The notes beneath the pieces were generated by a model. The model had not been told where the DNA came from. It saw only the letters and a program-made list of their open reading frames with translations, and searched no databases. From assembly GCA_905182165.1 (NCBI GenBank), contig CAJJAK010000001.1, positions 62,001-126,000 on the forward strand: a stretch of 64,000 nucleotides of DNA, written 5' to 3'. Of the stretch, positions 1-10,390 are shown one piece after another. Within the stretch, counting starts at the first letter, position 1, and every line of letters begins with the position of its first letter. The DNA comes from an uncultured Paracoccaceae bacterium. GTDB lineage: Bacteria; Pseudomonadota; Alphaproteobacteria; Rhodobacterales; Rhodobacteraceae. The translations under genes and the position numbers were made by a program.

Positions 1-1
1 T

Positions 2-157
2 AACAATTCCTTAAAAATACTAATTCTCGAACCAAACGCTATGTCTACAGCCACTCGGGCAAGGTTTCATCCTGGCGAAAACAAAAGTTTACTGATGTCT
101 CCTGAAGATGAAGCTAAGCGTTTAACCAAAATAATCACCCAAGCTTACGTTTCTTAG
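2..157 (+). CDS. C-terminal end of a short-chain dehydrogenase (partial)
   Basis: An open frame enters from the left edge and stops at TAG 155-157. The 51 residues visible include EPNAMST, RFHPGEN and [10 protein letters not shown], the layout seen at the C-terminus of SDR oxidoreductases: a substrate-loop 'PGAM(A/S)T' segment followed by 'PGED' and a 'xPEExA' helix. The Rossmann fold and catalytic residues lie outside the window, so the substrate is unknown. Its end overlaps the 3' end of the convergent der gene by about 23 bases, as tight convergent packing can do in small genomes. The SDR assignment is by motif resemblance only; the coding call rests on the protein-like tail and on the absence of a better frame here. 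Confidence 0.5.
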   Translation, partial: NNSLKILILEPNAMSTATRARFHPGENKSLLMSPEDEAKRLTKIITQAYVS

Positions 158-1550
158 CTTTTTCTGCATATGGGTTTTCACCAGATTTAATTATTAGGCG
201 AATTGGTGTGCCAGGCATATCAAAGTATGTTCTCAATCCATTCACTAAATATCTTCTATATGATCTTTGTCTGTTAAGCCGCCCTTGAACAGAAAACTAT
301 AAAAGTAGGTGGTCGGGTTTTTGCTTGTGTCATATAGCGTAATCTGATTCGTCGTCCACCAGGTGCAGGCGGTGGGTGAGCTTCTACAATTTCATCTAAC
401 CATCTATTTAAGCGAGCAGTAGGAATTCTAATATTCCAAACACCATATGCCTTAATGATAGCTTCATACAATCGATCTAAGCCAGCTCCAGTTTTTGCGG
501 ACACATAAACCAAAGGCGCTCCCTTCAATTGAGGAAGTAATCTATAAAACTCTTCCAATAAAATCTTAGCTTGTTTTTGTTTTTCTTTTTGTAAATCCCA
601 CTTATTTACGGCCACAACAATCGCACGGCCTTCACGTTCAGCCAAATCAGCAATTCGCAAATCTTGCACCTCAAATGGGTTTTCAACATCTAACAAAATA
701 ATCACGACTTCAGAAAAGTTTACAGCTCTTATTCCATCAGAAACTGATAATTTTTCTAACTTTTCGTTTACTTTAGCTCTTTTTCTCATACCAGCGGTAT
801 CAAAAACCCTAAATTTAGTCCCATTCCAATCGATTGAAACAGAAATAGCATCTCGGGTGATTCCAGCTTCAGGGCCAGTCAGCAATCTATCTTCTCCCAA
901 AATTTTATTTATAAGAGTTGATTTACCAGCGTTAGGACGACCAACAACTGCCACCTGTAAAACTGAATTAATTGGAATAAGGCCGTCTATTTTATCATCA
1001 TCTAAGTCTTCATCAAAAACTGGTAAATTTAACTCAGGTTCTATTTGGTCTGTTGCAGAATTTTCTATAATCGGTTTCAACACGTACATTAATTCGTCTA
1101 AACCAACGCCGTGTTCAGCCGATAGCCGAATTGGCTCGCCTAGGCCCAAACTATAACTTTCATAAAATCCAATATCGCCGGCCTGTCCTTCACATTTATT
1201 GACAACAACAATGACATTCGCCGCACGCTTTCTCAAGATTTCTGCAAAAAACTTGTCTGCAGACGTCAAACCAGTTCTTCCATCTATTACAAATAAACAT
1301 AACTCGACATCATCAACTGCCCGTTCTGTCAGACGACGCATTCGGGCAAGTAAGGAATCATCAGTTATGTTTTCGAAGCCTGCCGTATCAGTAACTGTAA
1401 ATTTTAATGGACCCAGACGCCCCTGTCCTTCGCGCAAATCTCTTGTCACACCCGGTTGATCATCAACCAAGGCCAAGTGCCTGTAAGCATCTTGAACAAA
1501 GTTGATTTACCAACATTCGGACGCCCTACTATTGCTAGAGTAAAACTCAT
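135..1550 (-). CDS. der: Ribosome-assembly GTPase Der (EngA), frameshifted
   Basis: Der is a double-domain GTPase needed for 50S subunit maturation. The first G domain begins with GRPNVGKST a few residues after the start (ATG at 1548-1550) and the second has GRPNAGKST; both have DTAG, and NKCE and NKWD serve as G4 motifs. The C-terminal KH-like domain contains QAKTRPPTF. Two frameshifts break the reading: one just after the first P-loop (near 1480) and one near 285, after which the frame reading [12 protein letters not shown] and [16 protein letters not shown] continues to a stop at 135-137. The restored length is about 471 residues, normal for the family. It is last in the minus-strand order yfgM-bamB-der, a conserved proteobacterial cluster. 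The frameshifts look like sequencing error because both flanks are well conserved. Confidence 0.95.
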
Positions 1551-1577
1551 ATAATCATACCATCCTAAAATTTATTT

Positions 1578-2927
1578 TCATTCAAACGCCAATAATTGGC
1601 CTCTTTGATTTAAAATATAAAGCACTCCATTAACAATTGCTGGATGCGAAGCTGCACCATTAGATAAGGGAATTTGATTTAAAATTTTGCCTGAAATAGG
1701 ACTGAATCCACGAAGAAATCCATCACTCGAAGCTACCCATAATTTCCCTCCCGCTAAAACTGGGCCAAAATGTGCAAAACTCTTGTCACGTTTTTTTTTA
1801 TTTGGATATTTAGGTAAGTTTATGGACCAAATCAAATCTCCAGTAACTCTGTCTAAACGCTTCAAGTCTGCGATATCAGTAACAATGAACACCGAATTAT
1901 CAACAACCCATATTGGAGAGTAAGAACCGTCTTTGTCAGTCCACTTTCTTACTCCAGTACTCCCATCTAAGGCAATTAATCTTCCACCTTGATTGGCAGT
2001 ATAGATAATATCTTTAAAAACGACTGGATCACTAGTTACACTATTAATATTAGATCTGGCACTTCCTTTACGCGTTGTCGAAACTGAAGCACTCCATATC
2101 CTTACCCCACTATCTTTCAAAACAGCTGTCAATTCACCACTATCAAACGGCAACAAAGCCAACCTCCCATAGCTTGTTATGCTTGAACCACCAAGGAGCA
2201 TAGCACTAGCTAAGGTAGATTGTTGCTGCCATCGTATCCGCCCTGTATCCACATCAATAGCAAAGGCCTGACCATTAGCGGTTATAACAAACACCTGATT
2301 GTCAATAATAGTCGGAGCGGAGTTTATTGGAGCTTTAAAGCGTTGCTTCCACAAAATAGCTCCATCATCAGGCGAAATAGCAAAAAGTTCACCAAATCCT
2401 GTGGTTGCAAATAATTTACCTGCTCCATACGCAACTCCCCCAGCTGAGGTATCAGATTCGGAATCAAACGGAGGAGTTAAATTAACTTTCCATTCAATTA
2501 AACCCATATTTGATATTTTAAAAACCACCGACCCTGAGTTCATTACAAAAATTTTATTATTTGAAACTACTGGATCAGATGTTAATCGAAATTTTGAACT
2601 ATTTCCCTTACCAATTCCAACTTTCCAAACTAACTTTGGATCATCTGAAAAACTGGGGTGAACTATTCTATGTTGTGAATTGCCATTTCTATGGGTCCAA
2701 CTGTCATAATTTTTAGATTTGGGTAAAAATATAGGCTTAGATTTATTTTTGTCATCCGGCTTATCTAGCTCTACACCAGAGCTAAGTAACTCACTCGTTT
2801 CTAATGACACATCTAACCCAAAACGTTGTCCATCTAATGTATCCTCCCCTTCACTACAGCTATTTAAAAACAACAAACCACTAAAGAGACAAATAATTTG
2901 TGATATTTTATTTATAAGATTCAGCAT
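1578..2927 (-). CDS. bamB: Outer-membrane assembly lipoprotein BamB
   Basis: BamB is the beta-propeller scaffold of the BAM complex that inserts outer-membrane proteins. The 449-residue product starts with a short hydrophobic signal ending in the lipobox LFLNSC (Cys about residue 24), so it should be an outer-membrane lipoprotein facing the periplasm. The rest is a series of PQQ/WD-like blades with repeated pairs such as GGVAYGAGKLFATT followed by AISPDDGAILWK, and QVFVITANGQAFAIDVDTG. The gene is intact. It lies 9 bases after yfgM and 27 bases before der on the same strand, the order expected of a co-transcribed group. The identification is secure from fold, lipobox and neighbourhood. Confidence 0.93.
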   Translation of the reverse strand: MLNLINKISQIICLFSGLLFLNSCSEGEDTLDGQRFGLDVSLETSELLSSGVELDKPDDKNKSKPIFLPKSKNYDSWTHRNGNSQHRIVHPSFSDDPKLVWKVGIGKGNSSKFRLTSDPVVSNNKIFVMNSGSVVFKISNMGLIEWKVNLTPPFDSESDTSAGGVAYGAGKLFATTGFGELFAISPDDGAILWKQRFKAPINSAPTIIDNQVFVITANGQAFAIDVDTGRIRWQQQSTLASAMLLGGSSITSYGRLALLPFDSGELTAVLKDSGVRIWSASVSTTRKGSARSNINSVTSDPVVFKDIIYTANQGGRLIALDGSTGVRKWTDKDGSYSPIWVVDNSVFIVTDIADLKRLDRVTGDLIWSINLPKYPNKKKRDKSFAHFGPVLAGGKLWVASSDGFLRGFSPISGKILNQIPLSNGAASHPAIVNGVLYILNQRGQLLAFE

Positions 2928-2936
2928 TTTCTTTTA

Positions 2937-3593
2937 TCAATCTTGAGCATCTGCGCCTTTGGGCTCACTTAATGTTCTTAATAAATCAGATGATCTTTTA
3001 GCTTGACCCTGGTTAATGGTCGGTTCTTGAAGCAAGTTAGTTAAAGTAATAGCTGCATCATTAATTTGTCCAAGTTGTATTTGAATTAAAGACTTCTCTT
3101 CTAATGCAATATTTCTAAATGCAGAACCTGGCTGAGTATAAGTTTGCAATTTCTCAAGTTTCTCAGTCAAGTTACTATCAGACAGTAAAATCGATTTAAA
3201 ATCTGCAGTTTCTCTATAGATGCTACTATAATCAAAATTGACTGATACATCTTCAAGAACTTTAATCGCATCCTCAATATTTCCGAGCTCGGCAAAAGTA
3301 TTTGCTTTTATTAATTGAACCAATGCTTTTCCATCTGAATGTTTTGGATCAATGTCTCCAAGCAAGGGTAAGCGAACATTAAGATCCAGTTCCATTATGC
3401 GATACAATTCGTCACCTAAATTTGCCGCACGTTTTTGGTCCGATATTTTTCTATATTCATTGAACGCAGCGCCACCTACTAATAAAACAACAATAAGCAC
3501 TGCCACCCAGGCATATTTCTTGAAAATTTTAAACAATCTGTCTCTTCTTACTTCGTCAGAAACTTCCTCAATAAATGAATCGGTGTCACTCAC
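2937..3593 (-). CDS. YfgM-like inner-membrane TPR protein
   Basis: A single transmembrane segment (about residues 28-46, WVAVLIVVLLVGGAAF) follows a short charged cytoplasmic N-terminus; the periplasmic remainder is helical with TPR-like repeats (KANTFAELGNIEDAIKVL; IQIQLGQINDAAITLTNLL). This is the YfgM/DUF2133 family, an ancillary partner of the Sec translocon and periplasmic chaperones. I start it at the GTG at 3591-3593 because GGAGAG sits about 5 bases upstream; the TTG 12 bases earlier would overlap that ribosome-binding site. The alphaproteobacterial members are often annotated only as tetratricopeptide proteins. Upstream, 3594-3878 is the divergent promoter region shared with the RND genes; I see no clear operator there. 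Confidence 0.85.
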   Translation of the reverse strand: MSDTDSFIEEVSDEVRRDRLFKIFKKYAWVAVLIVVLLVGGAAFNEYRKISDQKRAANLGDELYRIMELDLNVRLPLLGDIDPKHSDGKALVQLIKANTFAELGNIEDAIKVLEDVSVNFDYSSIYRETADFKSILLSDSNLTEKLEKLQTYTQPGSAFRNIALEEKSLIQIQLGQINDAAITLTNLLQEPTINQGQAKRSSDLLRTLSEPKGADAQD

Positions 3594-3878
3594 ATTTCTC
3601 TCCAATAATTATTAAAATTTCGTTTATCCCTTGTTTTGTAACAATGCCAAGAGAAATAACTGATTTTCAAAGTGTTTTTTAATCCAATTGATATATTTTA
3701 ACAACTTAATTAGGTTATTAATACAAAAAAGAGAAGCTAGTAACTGAAATATTCCAAAAAACTCTTAATTTTTGGTTTTTCTAACCTGACGGCAAGTTGG
3801 TTAAGCTACTTGCCTAAGCAAACTTTCGTGCATATGTACTGATTATATATAAATTATTCAATATAAGTGTTTAACAAA

Positions 3879-4958
3879 ATGCGATTTTTTCCAATAATTA
3901 CGGCAATACTAATATCAACGGCTTTATACTTACTCACATTCGAAAGAGAATCTCTAATTGCAATGGCAGGTGGAGAGATCACAGAGAAAGAGAAAGTTGA
4001 ATACCTTCCAGCTCAAAAATCTGATGCAATATCAGTAAAAGTATTACTTTCTAACGCTAAAATTGTTGAAAGTGGTGTGGTTGTGAGAGGTCGTACTGAA
4101 GCCGCCCGTAATGTGGTGGTTCGCGCACAAACTTCAGGATTAGTGATTAGCCAACCTCTCTCAAAAGGTATAAGAATAGAGAAAAATCAACTACTTTGTG
4201 AATTAAATGTTGGCACACGCTCTGTAAGGTTAGCAGAAGCAAATGCGAGGCTCGTAGAAGCACAAGTTAATAATAACGCTGCTTCAAGATTAGCAGAAAG
4301 TGGATATGGTTCTGAAACTAAAGCAATTGCAAGAAGAGCTTCACTTCAAAGTGCAGAAGCAAATGTTAAATTAGCTGAAAAAGAGATTGAGCGTTTAAAG
4401 ATATACGCTCCTTTCTCTGGATTACTTGGGTCAGATGTCGCAGAGCTGGGTAGTCTTTTGCAGCCAGGATCAGAGTGCGCAAGAATAGTTAAGCTAGATC
4501 CAATAAAACTCGTAGGTTTCGTAGCAGAAACAGAAGTAGACAAATTATTACTTGGCGCTGTTGCAGGGGCTCGTTTGGCTAATGATAACATAGTTCAAGG
4601 TCAGGTTACGTATGTAGCTGTTACCGCTGATCCAATGACACGAACTTTTAGAGTTGAAGTAGAAGTGCCTAATCCAAATGGTATAATTCGTGCAGGTGGA
4701 ACAGCTGAAATTTTTATCAGTACATCTGGTGAAAGAGCACACTTACTCCCTCAATCAGCAATGACCCTAAACAATAATGGAGACTTGGGAATCCGTGCAG
4801 TAGTTGATGGCTTGGCGAAATTTTACAAAGTTAAAATAGTTCGAGATACAAGTGACGGAATTTGGCTATCAGGATTACCCGAAAAAATTGAAGTCATCGT
4901 TGTTGGCCAAGAATATGTGATAGATGGTCGTAAAGTTTTAACGACTTATCAGGAGTAA
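3879..4958 (+). CDS. RND efflux periplasmic adaptor (membrane fusion protein)
   Basis: This is a HlyD/AcrA-type adaptor joining the inner-membrane RND pump to an outer-membrane channel. An N-terminal hydrophobic segment (FFPIITAILISTALYLL) anchors or exports it; then come a barrel-sandwich half (VVVRAQTSGLVISQPLSKG), a helical hairpin (ARLVEAQVNNNAASRLAESG) and the second lipoyl half (IYAPFSGLLGSDVAELGSLL). I chose ATG 3879; a GTG four codons upstream is possible but has no clear ribosome-binding site. It ends 4 bases before the RND permease and its final codons contain the AGGAG that serves that gene. No outer-membrane factor gene is present in the window. The gene is intact, and the drug or metabolite exported cannot be read from sequence. 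Confidence 0.88.
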   Translation: MRFFPIITAILISTALYLLTFERESLIAMAGGEITEKEKVEYLPAQKSDAISVKVLLSNAKIVESGVVVRGRTEAARNVVVRAQTSGLVISQPLSKGIRIEKNQLLCELNVGTRSVRLAEANARLVEAQVNNNAASRLAESGYGSETKAIARRASLQSAEANVKLAEKEIERLKIYAPFSGLLGSDVAELGSLLQPGSECARIVKLDPIKLVGFVAETEVDKLLLGAVAGARLANDNIVQGQVTYVAVTADPMTRTFRVEVEVPNPNGIIRAGGTAEIFISTSGERAHLLPQSAMTLNNNGDLGIRAVVDGLAKFYKVKIVRDTSDGIWLSGLPEKIEVIVVGQEYVIDGRKVLTTYQE

Positions 4959-4962
4959 ATCG

Positions 4963-7900
4963 ATGAATTCCTTAGTTGATTGGGCCATTTTTCGCGCAAG
5001 AATGATTATTACTTTTGTAATAATGTCAATTGCAGCAGGAACCTTTGCATATCTCGGCCTTCCCAAGGAAGGCTCACCAGACATTGATATACCAGTGGTT
5101 TTTGTTTCAGTGCCGTTTGCGGGGATTTCGGCTCAAGATAGCGAAAAACTTCTAGTAACCAGCAATGGAAATCAACTTAAAAGAATTAGACGGAATTAAA
5201 CGTATGACCGGCCTAGCAGCAGATAATTATGGAGCTTTAATTCTAGAATTTGAATTTGATTGGGTTTGGTATTTTCATTTCAATTCTAACGTTCCAAAGT
5301 AGAAGCAAGTTTTCCTAATGGAGCAGACAAATACACCGTAAATGAAATAAATTTTTCACAATTTCCAATTTTAGTTGTCTCTCTTTCTGGAGAATTACCT
5401 GAACGAACGCTATTGCAGGCAGCAAAAAACTTACAAACTGAGGTAGAAAGCCTACCAGAAGTATTAGAAGTTGGATTGGCAGGTCATAGAGAAGAAATGT
5501 TGGAGGTAATAATAGATCCACTTCGCCTTGAGAGCTACAATGTTACCGCAGGTGAGCTAATAAGTGTTGTAACAAATAATAATAAGCTAATTGCTGCAGG
5601 TAATGTTGAAACTGAGAGTGGCGCTTTTAGTGTTAAAATTCCTTCATCGTTTAACGAGGCACAAGATGTTTACAACCTACCTGTGAAAGTAAATGGCGAC
5701 AGTATTGTTACATTAGGAGAGCTTGCAGATATAAAATTAACTTTTGAAGATTTGAGAGGAACAGCCAGGTTCAATGGCGAAAAAACTGTAGCACTCCAGA
5801 TTATTCAACGTAAGGGATCTAATATTATTGACACCGTTGCCGTGGTGAAAGAGAAAGTTCTAGCTGCACGAGAGAAATGGCCAAATGAACTTAAACAAAG
5901 TGTTAGTGTAAATTTTGCTATGGACTTATCAAAAGAAGTAGAAGGCATGGTGGGGCAACTTGAAAGTTCCGTTTTGACAGCTATTGCACTAGTAATGATA
6001 GTTGTACTGGCCTCCTTAGGGATGAGATCTGCCCTGCTCGTGGGATTTGCAATACCAACATCATTTTTATTATGCTTCGCGCTAATGGCTGTCATGGGAA
6101 TATCAATTTCAAATATGGTAATGTTTGGATTAATTCTAGCAGTTGGAATGCTGGTTGATGGTGCTATAGTGGTGGTGGAGTATGCCGATAAACGGATACA
6201 AGCTTCAGTTGAGCCAATGAAAGCCTATGGTGACGCAGCGAAACGTATGTTTTGGCCAATTGTTAGCTCCACAGCAACTACTCTATGCGCGTTTTTGCCA
6301 ATGTTATTTTGGCCAGGAGTTCCTGGAGAATTCATGGGGATGTTACCCGTAACATTAATATTCGTTTTATCTTCATCACTAATCGTAGCATTAATATACC
6401 TGCCAGTTGTTGGCGGTGTAGCAGGAAGACTTTCCCAAGTCTTTGAGCTGAGAGCATTAAAGTTAAGAGAAAGACATTGGTTGTTCAGAATTTTTATAAT
6501 CTTGATTGGAAATGGCTTCACTATATGCTGGCTTAATGCAATTAATAAATCCTACTTACCTATTTCAAAATTTATCAGGTGAGCAAAGTATCCAATCATT
6601 TATTACAATTGCCATAACAATTTTAGTGGGATCCTCACTTATTTCAATTGGTGTAGGTTCTATTAAGCCCCTCAGAATTAAAAAACGTATTGATAGTGAA
6701 TATAGAAGAACAGTATTTGGAAAATTTATAAGCCTATTAACAGGCAATCCAATCATGCCAATCATTTCAATTGGTTCAGTAATAGCAACTATAGTACTGA
6801 TTTTCACGCTATTCTCGCAAAGTGGAAAAGGGGTCGAGTTTTTCGTCGAAACGGATCCTGAAAGAGCCATTGCTTACATTCAAGCTAGAGGAAACCTATC
6901 AGTTTATGAAAAAGACAACATTATGAAAGAGGCTGAAAAGCTGATTATTGGTGTAGAAGGAGTGAACTCAGTATTTGCATTTGCAGGCGATGGTGGGTTG
7001 GATAAATTCAATCCAGGAGGTCCACCTGGCGATACGATAGGGCAAATTCAAATTGAGTTAACTGCTTGGGACAAACGGGCTGCCGGCTTAAAAGGCAAGG
7101 ATATATTAGTTACTCTGCAAGATCGCCTTAACACTATTCCAGGTATCAGATCAGAAATCAGAGAACAAGAAATGGGACCAGGATCATCTAAACCAGTGCA
7201 TTTGCGAATAAAAGGTAATGATTTTGATGCGCTAACAAAATCAGCAAATACTGTGCGTGAAGAATTTGAAAGAACTAAAGGATTAATCAAAATTGAAGAC
7301 AATCTGCCTGCCCGGTATAGATTGGCAAATTGACGTTGATGTTGAAAAAGCTGGTCGTTACGGCGCTGATGTTGCTACAGTGGGCGGCATGGTCCAGCTA
7401 GTCACTGGCGGATTATTACTTGATACAATGAGAGTAGACAGTTCAGATGAAGAAATTGATATTAGGGTTAGGCTACCAAAAAAAGATAGACTCCTAAGTA
7501 CAATTGATTCCTTAAAGGTTCGCACTCCATCAGGTTTAATTCCATTATCAAATTTCATATCTCGAACTCCAGTGAAGAAATTAGCGCGAATTAATCGAGT
7601 AGGTGGCGAAAGATATTTCGACATCAAAGCAGATGTAGAGCCTAACCTTAAAAATGCAACAAACACTTTAATCACACCGACTGAACGTATTTTACTTTTA
7701 ACCGAATGGTTGGAAACCAAGATGCCACTTGAGAGTGGTATCTCTTTTGAGTGGACAGGGGACGATGAAGAGCAAGCAGAAAGCCAAGAGTTTCTGCAAA
7801 GCGCATTCATGGCAGCACTTGGATTGATGTTTGTAATTTTGTTAGCCCAATTTAATTCCTTTTATAACTCGGTCCTAGTTTTGTTGGCTGTAATACTATC

Positions 7901-8457
7901 AACCACAGGGGTGCTTGTGGGTATGATGGTGATGGATCAAAACTTCTCAGTTATTATGACAGGAACTGGTATCGTCGCTCTAGCAGGAATCGTCGTAAAT
8001 AATAATATTGTATTAATTGATACATATCAGGAATACTCAACATACATGCCAAAACTGGAAGCAATCGTAAGGACAGCAGAAGATCGCATCCGTCCCGTTT
8101 TATTGACTACTATTACCACAATGGCAGGTCTAACTCCTATGATGTACGGCCTGTCACTAGATTTTTTTAACGGTGGATATACCGTTGATAGCCCAACAGC
8201 ACTTTGGTGGAAGCAATTGGCAACAGCCGTTGTCTTCGGCCTTGGGGATCGCAACAGTATTAACTCTTATTTTTACTCCCTCTATGCTTGCCCTTCGTGA
8301 ATGGGTAAAACGAGGGTCTTATGGTATTTATTCAATATTCAGAATAAATATTATTCGTGATGCTCAAGGGAGAAAATTGAAAGAAGATTTTAACCTTCGT
8401 AAGTTAGTTAAAAATAATAAAGAGCAGAAGATTTTATGGACTTTGGATGAAGAATAA
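4963..8457 (+). CDS. RND-family efflux permease, multiply frameshifted
   Basis: This is an inner-membrane proton-driven RND transporter. Consecutive pieces in different frames join into one AcrB-like chain of about 1,160 residues: N-terminal TM1 (WAIFRARMIITFVIM) with GLPKEGSPDIDIP, porter domain, TM2-6, a second half with PIMPIISIGSVIATIVL, and TM8-12 (FVILLAQFNSF, GIVALAGIVVNNNIVLID). Frameshifts fall near 5165, 5275, 6510, 7310 and 8225. In TM4 the proton-relay motif reads LVDGAIVVVE, so only the first Asp of the classical DD pair is present, as in some known alphaproteobacterial RND pumps. It follows the adaptor by 4 bases with AGGAG as ribosome-binding site. Either a pseudogene or, more likely, a sound gene with base-call indels; the conserved residues between breaks favour the latter. 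Confidence 0.85.
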
Positions 8458-8480
8458 GTTTAAACATCCATAATAATTGC

Positions 8481-10317
8481 TTAATTATGGACTTTAACCT
8501 CTTGGTCATTTGCTTGCCGTTTCCACATTTTACTGTAACGGCGTTTTAAATCTAAAAGTTCAATGTGTGTTCCTTGCTCTACAATTTCACCATTTTCTAA
8601 AACAACGATAAGATCACTCTTAACTATTGTTGAAAGTCTGTGGGCAATGGTGATTACCGTTCTGTCTTCTAACATTTTATTTAAACTGTCCTGTATGCTG
8701 TTTTCAGTCTCAGTATCCAACGATGATGTTGCCTCATCTAATAACAAAATGGGAGGATTTTTTAGCAATGTTCTGGCAATACCTACCCTCTGCTTTTCAC
8801 CTCCAGATAATTTTAACCCCCGTTCGCCAACTGTCGTATCATATCCATCAGGTAAATTAGAAATAAATTCATGAATTTTTGCAGCTCTGGCTGCCTCTAT
8901 AACTTTATCATAACTTGCTTCAGTATTTCCGTATGCAATATTATAATAGATAGTATCGTTAAATAAAACAGTATCTTGAGGAACAATCCCAATTGATGCA
9001 TGAAGACTAGACTGGGTAACCTCTTTAATATCGACACCATCAATCAATAAAGCTCCCTTATCCGTATCATAAAATCTAAATAACAAACGCCCAATGGTTG
9101 ACTTGCCAGAGCCCGACGTTCCTACGATAGCAATATTTTGACCAGCACCCACAGATAAATTAAAGTTCTTTAAGATTACTCTATTTTTCTCATACCCAAA
9201 TGTAATGTCCTTAAAGTCGATCAATCCTTCCCTAACAACCAAATCATATGCATTCTCATCATCAGTAACTTCAGGTGGTTGCTCGAGAAGATCAAACATC
9301 TCACTCATATCGAACAAGTGCTTGTCTAATTTCTCTATAAACCGTACCCAAAAAATTTAAAGGCATCGTAATCTGTATCATGTAAGCATTTACCAATACG
9401 AAATCCCCAACCGTAAGGTCACCACTCTGCACACCAAATGCAGCCATCACCATGACAGTCACTAACCCACTTGTAATAAGAAATGCCTGTCCAAAGTTTA
9501 AAAATGAAAGTGAGTACGATGTCTTTAATGCTGCAGCTTCATATAACCGCATAGAAGAATCATATCTGGCTGCTTCCACTTTTTCGGCATTAAAGTATTT
9601 GACCGTTTCAAAGTTTAAAAGGCTATCTATAGCTTTCTGATTAGCATCAGTATCTTGCCTATTCATTTCTTGGCGGACTTTTAAACGCCACTCCGAAACA
9701 GTGAATGTGAACCAAATGTATAAAGTAATTGTCACTAATATTACTGCTAAATACCAAACGTCAAATACGATAAATAAAATAGTAGCAACTAATGTTAATT
9801 CAATTAACAAGGGAATAATCGAAAAAAGCATAAATCTTAATAAGAAATCAACACCTTTCACACCACGCTCAATTATTCTACTCAGACCACCTGTTTTTCT
9901 AGAGATATGATATCTTAAGGATAATGCGTGGATGTGTTCAAAAGTTTCCAATGCCAAAGACCTTAAAGCCCTTTGCCCAACTCTGGCAAAAATAGCATCT
10001 CGTAACTCACCAAATCCAACACTAGATAATCTAAAAAACCCATAAGCGAACATTAATCCACCAGCGCCCAAGAGTAACATCAATGCATCATTAGACTCAC
10101 CAACTTTTGCTAAACCATCAACTGCAGCTTTAAATAAAAATGGCGTGGCAACGGCAATTATTTTTGAAAGAGTTAAAGCTAGCATGGCAAGAACAACGCG
10201 GCGTTTGACCCAGAATTGTTCGCTAGCCTTTGGCCAAAGATAAGGCGTAACTCTTTTTACAGTGCGCCAATTAGAGCTTGTAGATCCAGCGGTTTTGTTT
10301 TTTACGGAGTTTGACAT
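8481..10317 (-). CDS. Atm1-type ABC exporter (half transporter), one frameshift
   Basis: The N-terminal part (about residues 1-330) is a six-helix type IV exporter domain; the C-terminal part is the ATPase with Walker A GTSGSGKST, signature LSGGEKQRV, Walker B ILLLDEATSSLD and H-loop IAHRLSTI. Sequence features such as the N-terminal YLWPK segment and RQALV...EMFDLLEQPPEV match the ABCB7/Atm1 group, which exports glutathione-linked sulfur or metal species in alphaproteobacteria. An extra base near 9312 (within CTTGTTCGATATG) breaks the frame between the membrane domain and the DMSEMFDLLEQ linker. The restored length of about 612 residues is normal. It stands alone between the convergent RND permease and the upstream LysM gene; its substrate is inferred only from family. 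Confidence 0.87.
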
Positions 10318-10390
10318 AAATTCTCGATACCTGCGTTAACTAAGTAGTACTCAATTGTAAATTTTTAATGCAATTAATTATTCAATACTA

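Noticed and set aside
3594..3605. TTG start for the YfgM-like gene
   Set aside because: It overlaps the GGAG ribosome-binding site that properly serves the GTG at 3591-3593.
4963..8457. Separate small membrane proteins in the RND region
   Set aside because: The pieces align end to end as one RND permease; separate genes are not needed.
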